Assembly (NCBI GenBank): GCA_002684755.1 | Contig: NYVS01000064.1 | Span: 1 to 7,399 of the forward strand | Length of the DNA stretch: 7,399 bases | Source: Phycisphaerae bacterium | GTDB lineage: Bacteria; Planctomycetota; Phycisphaerae; Phycisphaerales; SM1A02 | Reading direction: 5' to 3' | Shown here: positions 5,233 to 7,399 of the stretch, piece after piece | Position numbering within the stretch: position 1 is the first letter of the stretch | Layout of the letters: every line of letters begins with the position of its first letter | Notes under the pieces: model-generated | The model's input: only the letters and a program-made list of their open reading frames with translations | Database searches by the model: none | Told to the model about the DNA's origin: nothing | Program-made: the position numbers and the translations under genes

Positions 5233-6327
5233 TCATCGATCGGGGGCGGCCCGCCATGCGAGCTCCATCAACACGGCACCGTGATCGGACGGGAACACCC
5301 GGTCGACGACGGGAATCGCATCCTCCTCCCACACCAGTGGATACACGATTCCACCGATCGGTTGGAGCGACCATTCCCGCGCCGGTCGGCCCTCCGCCGC
5401 GATCGCTTCGGGGTCGGACGCGCCCTCGCCGTCCGGCTCATGGATGTAGAGCCGATCGATCCGCTCGAAACCCTGGGCCATGCCGCCGCTGGTCCGGAAC
5501 ATGGGCGACCAGGTGATCCCGGGACGTTGCACTGGATTGGGGTGGACGGTCCGGAAGCCGTCGATGAACCCCGCCTCCGACATCGCCACGCTCACCGGGA
5601 GGTCGAGATCCCGCCGTCGTTTGTAGACCCGGGTCGTGTCGAGGGTCCAGTCGAGGTGCGAAGGCGTGTTGAAGTCGCCACCGACCAGGACCGGAATCGA
5701 CGCCTCGAGATGCCCGAGGCCGTCGAGCCGCGTCACGATCCGCTCCGCCTGGGGAAGTCGGCTCGATCGGACGAATTCCGATTCGAGGAGATCCGCGTCG
5801 CTCAGGTCGGGTTCATCGCGAAGGCGTTGCGTGATGTAGTCGCGATAGTCGAGCCAGATGCTCCAGGCGATGAACTCTCGTGACCGGTCGTCGATGAGCC
5901 TCGCTCCGACCGCGTGCCATGGCTCGTGCGTGAATCGCTCCGCGATCTCGAAGCGGGTCAGCACGCAGAGATGCGGACTGTCGCCCTGCCACTGGTTCCA
6001 CCCGAGTTCCTCGGCGAGCCAGGTGCCGAGCAGCGGCCGATCACCGTCGATGTCGTAACTCTCCTGCATCAGGACGACGTCGGCCCCCGACTCCCGGATG
6101 ACCGCCAGCGCTTTTTCGGGCCCGTCGGTCACGTCGTTCGAGCCATGCAGCACGTTCCAGACCAGAACCCGCATCACGTCGGGTGTGGCCGCCGACGCGT
6201 CAGATCCCGCAGTCGCTCGTTCCGGCGATGCGCAGCCCGTCGCCAACACGCCGACGAGAACGCTCACGAGCGGGCCGACGAAGCGCCATGACGTCGAAGA
6301 TCGGTACGGTCGTTTGATGATGGACAT
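5233..6327 (-). CDS. Endonuclease/exonuclease/phosphatase-superfamily lipoprotein
   Basis: This 364-residue protein has a lipoprotein signal (hydrophobic 16-30, lipobox ATGC, Cys32) and a DNase I-like fold, so it is probably anchored outside the cytoplasmic membrane. Superfamily motifs in order: VWNVLHG (56-62, Asn58), MQES (87-90, metal-binding Glu89), GGDFN (216-220, Asp218/Asn220), ITW (271-273), RIDRLYI (289-295, Asp291) and SDHGAV (347-352, Asp348/His349). Members cleave phosphodiesters in nucleic acids, sphingomyelin, inositol phosphates or similar; the substrate cannot be read from sequence. The central catalytic His of DNase I-type enzymes is not obvious: the corresponding stretch reads WSIWLDYRDY (155-164), with Trp where His often stands. 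The start is well supported by GGAG 7 nt upstream (6338-6335). The gene is transcribed divergently from 6615-7139, and the structured RNA follows it. Confidence 0.9.
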   Translation of the reverse strand: MSIIKRPYRSSTSWRFVGPLVSVLVGVLATGCASPERATAGSDASAATPDVMRVLVWNVLHGSNDVTDGPEKALAVIRESGADVVLMQESYDIDGDRPLLGTWLAEELGWNQWQGDSPHLCVLTRFEIAERFTHEPWHAVGARLIDDRSREFIAWSIWLDYRDYITQRLRDEPDLSDADLLESEFVRSSRLPQAERIVTRLDGLGHLEASIPVLVGGDFNTPSHLDWTLDTTRVYKRRRDLDLPVSVAMSEAGFIDGFRTVHPNPVQRPGITWSPMFRTSGGMAQGFERIDRLYIHEPDGEGASDPEAIAAEGRPAREWSLQPIGGIVYPLVWEEDAIPVVDRVFPSDHGAVLMELAWRAAPDR

Positions 6328-6334
6328 CTCGGTA

Positions 6335-6344
6335 CTCCATGGAG
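6335..6344 (-). promoter_or_regulatory. Ribosome binding site inside a 10-bp palindrome
   Basis: CTCCATGGAG is a perfect palindrome containing the GGAG (6338-6335) of the endonuclease-family gene, 7 nt before its ATG. The ATG inside the palindrome opens a different frame and is not the start. Any regulatory role is speculative. Confidence 0.4.
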
Positions 6345-6614
6345 CTCACGTGGGTGGACGTTCGCGTCGCCGTTCGAGCCACGACCTTGGGCGACCTTGG
6401 GCGACGAGGGATATGGCATTCCACGGCGTGGGACGAGCCTTTGATCGCCACGGTACCGCTTCCCCGCCGGCCATGACCCTTCGGCGGGACCACGAGGGAA
6501 TCGCCCTCTGAAAACGGGTACATTCGAGTCGTGATGCCTGGGCGTCACAGCGCCCGGATCGATCGCCACGTCCGACCCAGATCCTGATCAGACCACCCGC
6601 CGGAGTCACCCGCC
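6345..6614. promoter_or_regulatory. Divergent intergenic promoter region
   Basis: This is most of the 287-bp gap between oppositely directed genes, so promoters for both should lie here. Visible: a 10-bp tandem repeat (6382-6405), an 11-bp palindrome CCACGGCGTGG (6421-6431), a short dyad GAGGG-aatcg-CCCTC (6494-6508) and a possible plus-strand -10 TACATT (6519-6524) without a recognisable -35. Frames that remain open here look like products of GC bias, not genes. Confidence 0.4.
6382..6405. repeat. 10-bp tandem repeat in the divergent promoter region
   Basis: CGACCTTGGG occurs twice head to tail (6382-6391, 6392-6401) and continues with CGAC. A period of 10 bp is about one helical turn, so the copies would face the same side of the DNA, as in some regulator sites. 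It is only 2.4 copies, so slippage is an equal explanation. Confidence 0.6.
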
Positions 6615-6641
6615 ATGCCAGACATGCCAGTCATGCCAGTA
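6615..6641 (+). repeat. 9-bp tandem repeat carrying the start codon
   Basis: ATGCCAGAC, ATGCCAGTC and ATGCCAGTA follow head to tail (6615, 6624, 6633), with a partial fourth unit ATGCC at 6642. Each unit encodes Met-Pro-X and contains a possible start codon. The period is a multiple of three, so copy-number change would keep the frame. Confidence 0.85.
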
Positions 6642-7139
6642 ATGCCCCGACCTCTCCTCACCAACGGGCTCTTCGCCGTCCTGCTGACGACGTGCCTTCT
6701 CGCGCTCGGCGGGTGCAGCAACGAGAAGGCCCCGCGGGCGACGACGCCGGACCCCCGGGCCGACGGCGCGATGACCTTCTACCGCCTCGACGGCGACCGG
6801 TACCCCGGCGACCCCGTACCACCCGGTACGACGCTCCTGCACGGCTACTCGGTGATCAAGGCGTGCGGGATCGCCGATCGCGAAACTCGCGAGGAGATTC
6901 TCAACGCGTTCGAGGCTGGTATCGCCGGCCATCAGGGCGGTATCCCCGTCGACTGCTTCCGACCACGACACGCGATTCGCATCGTGCAGGACGGCGTCAC
7001 CACCGACCATCTGATCTGCTTCGAATGCTCGAACTGGATGAGTTGGACGAATGACGAACAGTCCGGCGGCGGTGACACGTCCGACGCGCCTCGTCGAACC
7101 TTCGACCGCATCCTCGACGAGTGCACGAGCTCGAACTGA
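6615..7139 (+). CDS. Small Cys-rich lipoprotein of unknown function
   Basis: This 174-residue protein has a lipoprotein signal: hydrophobic LLTNGLFAVLLTTCLLAL (14-31) and lipobox LGGC with Cys34. The mature part has about 140 residues. Conserved-looking blocks are LLHGYSVIKACGI (74-86), DCFRPRHAIRIV (113-124) and HLICFECSNW (132-141). I recall similar CF-PRHGIR...ICFEC patterns in small proteins of planctomycetes, with no known function. Cys84, Cys114, Cys135, Cys138 and Cys171 could form disulfides or bind metal; ICFEC is a CxxC motif. The N-terminus before the hydrophobic stretch is the repetitive MPDMPVMPVMP, encoded by 9-bp tandem repeats, giving four in-frame ATGs (6615, 6624, 6633, 6642). 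GGAG 9 nt before 6615 favours the first. It may share a message with the gene starting 43 nt downstream. Confidence 0.8.
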   Translation: MPDMPVMPVMPRPLLTNGLFAVLLTTCLLALGGCSNEKAPRATTPDPRADGAMTFYRLDGDRYPGDPVPPGTTLLHGYSVIKACGIADRETREEILNAFEAGIAGHQGGIPVDCFRPRHAIRIVQDGVTTDHLICFECSNWMSWTNDEQSGGGDTSDAPRRTFDRILDECTSSN

Positions 7140-7182
7140 TCATCGAATCGCCTCAAGGCTTTCCGTGGAGACGCATCCCGCC

Positions 7183-7399
7183 ATGCCCCTTTCACCCGAA
7201 GACAAGAAACGGATCGAAGAGGAGGAGTACCGCCGCGCGGTCCGAGCGGAGATGGAGCGACGGGTGTCCGCGGAGGTCGACCTGCGGTCGACGACCCGCG
7301 TCGAGACCCATGGCGTGGCCCGCGAGATCTATCGAGACTGGAAGACCGGCATGCGTGGATGCGTCGGGCTCGTGGCGGCGATCTTCTTCACGATCGTGG
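7183..7399 (+). CDS. Charged membrane-associated protein, N-terminal part (runs off right edge)
   Basis: The first 72 codons are visible. The protein opens with a strongly charged, helix-forming stretch, MPLSPEDKKRIEEEEYRRA then VRAEMERRVSAEV, likely coiled coil or amphipathic helix. From about residue 60 a hydrophobic segment begins (GCVGLVAAIFFTIV), which I read as a transmembrane helix, so the N-terminus is probably cytoplasmic. Openings of the type LSPEDKKRIEEEEYRR are common in unrelated bacterial membrane proteins and do not identify a function. GGAG at 7167-7170 lies 12 nt before the ATG. The 43-nt spacing from the preceding lipoprotein gene suggests possible co-transcription. Confidence 0.75.
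   Translation, partial: MPLSPEDKKRIEEEEYRRAVRAEMERRVSAEVDLRSTTRVETHGVAREIYRDWKTGMRGCVGLVAAIFFTIV

Noticed and set aside
6200..6523. Alternative start of a minus-strand gene at the ATG inside CTCCATGGAG.
   Set aside because: It opens a different frame from the endonuclease-family gene; the real start at 6327 has GGAG at the proper spacing.
6606..7010. Minus-strand frame ending in repeated WHDWHVWH.
   Set aside because: The repeat is just the antisense of the 9-bp ATGCCAG repeats; the plus-strand gene has a lipobox and Cys motifs.
7151..7163. GCCTCAAGGC followed by TTT after the small lipoprotein gene, considered as a terminator.
   Set aside because: The stem has only 3-4 pairs and the T-run is three bases long, too weak to call.
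1..7399. CRISPR arrays, tRNA/rRNA genes, insertion sequences, transposases and phage or defence genes.
   Set aside because: None seen: no spaced direct repeats of CRISPR type, no tRNA-like sequence, no transposase motifs. The window looks like ordinary chromosome.

Overview
The window is GC-rich (visibly about two-thirds G+C, with G/C in most third codon positions). It carries at least seven protein genes: five run leftward on the minus strand (1-6327) and two run rightward on the plus strand (6615-7399). The best lineage clue is the 607-residue lipoprotein at 1791-3614, which ends in two dockerin-type calcium-binding repeats. That architecture is common in secreted proteins of planctomycetes, especially Phycisphaerae. 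Together with three lipobox proteins and a small Cys-rich lipoprotein of a type I associate with planctomycetes, this suggests a marine or aquatic planctomycete of the Phycisphaerae kind. The assignment is inference, because no rRNA or marker gene is present.

Layout in the order of minus-strand transcription (right to left): (a) 5233-6327, a lipoprotein of the endonuclease/exonuclease/phosphatase superfamily. (b) A gap of about 395 bp (4838-5232) with no credible gene but dense RNA secondary structure, ending in a strong intrinsic terminator 36 nt before the next start codon. (c) 3725-4837, a two-module PqiA-family inner-membrane protein. (d) A 110-bp spacer with palindromes. (e) 1791-3614, the dockerin-tailed surface lipoprotein. 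(f) A 77-bp spacer. (g) 727-1713, a conserved protein of unknown function that overlaps (h) the start of fumarylacetoacetase (1-730, cut by the left edge), the last enzyme of tyrosine/homogentisate breakdown. The 4-base overlap of g and h indicates a translationally coupled pair and is the best clue to the role of g.

From 6328 to 6614 is a divergent promoter region with a 10-bp tandem repeat. To its right are a 174-residue lipoprotein whose start codon lies in a 9-bp tandem repeat (6615-7139) and the first 72 codons of a gene for a charged protein with a membrane segment (7183-7399).

The most unusual element is the minus-strand structured RNA at about 5096-4873. It shows a closing helix, two hairpins above it (one capped by a C(UUCG)G tetraloop), two further hairpins (one with 13 contiguous pairs) and a U6 terminator. 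Three of its helices are continuous only on the minus strand because they use G-U wobbles, which fixes the strand. It could be a stand-alone small RNA or a riboswitch-like leader of the PqiA-family gene. I do not recognise it as a known family. The other genes are ordinary members of recognisable families or conserved unknowns.
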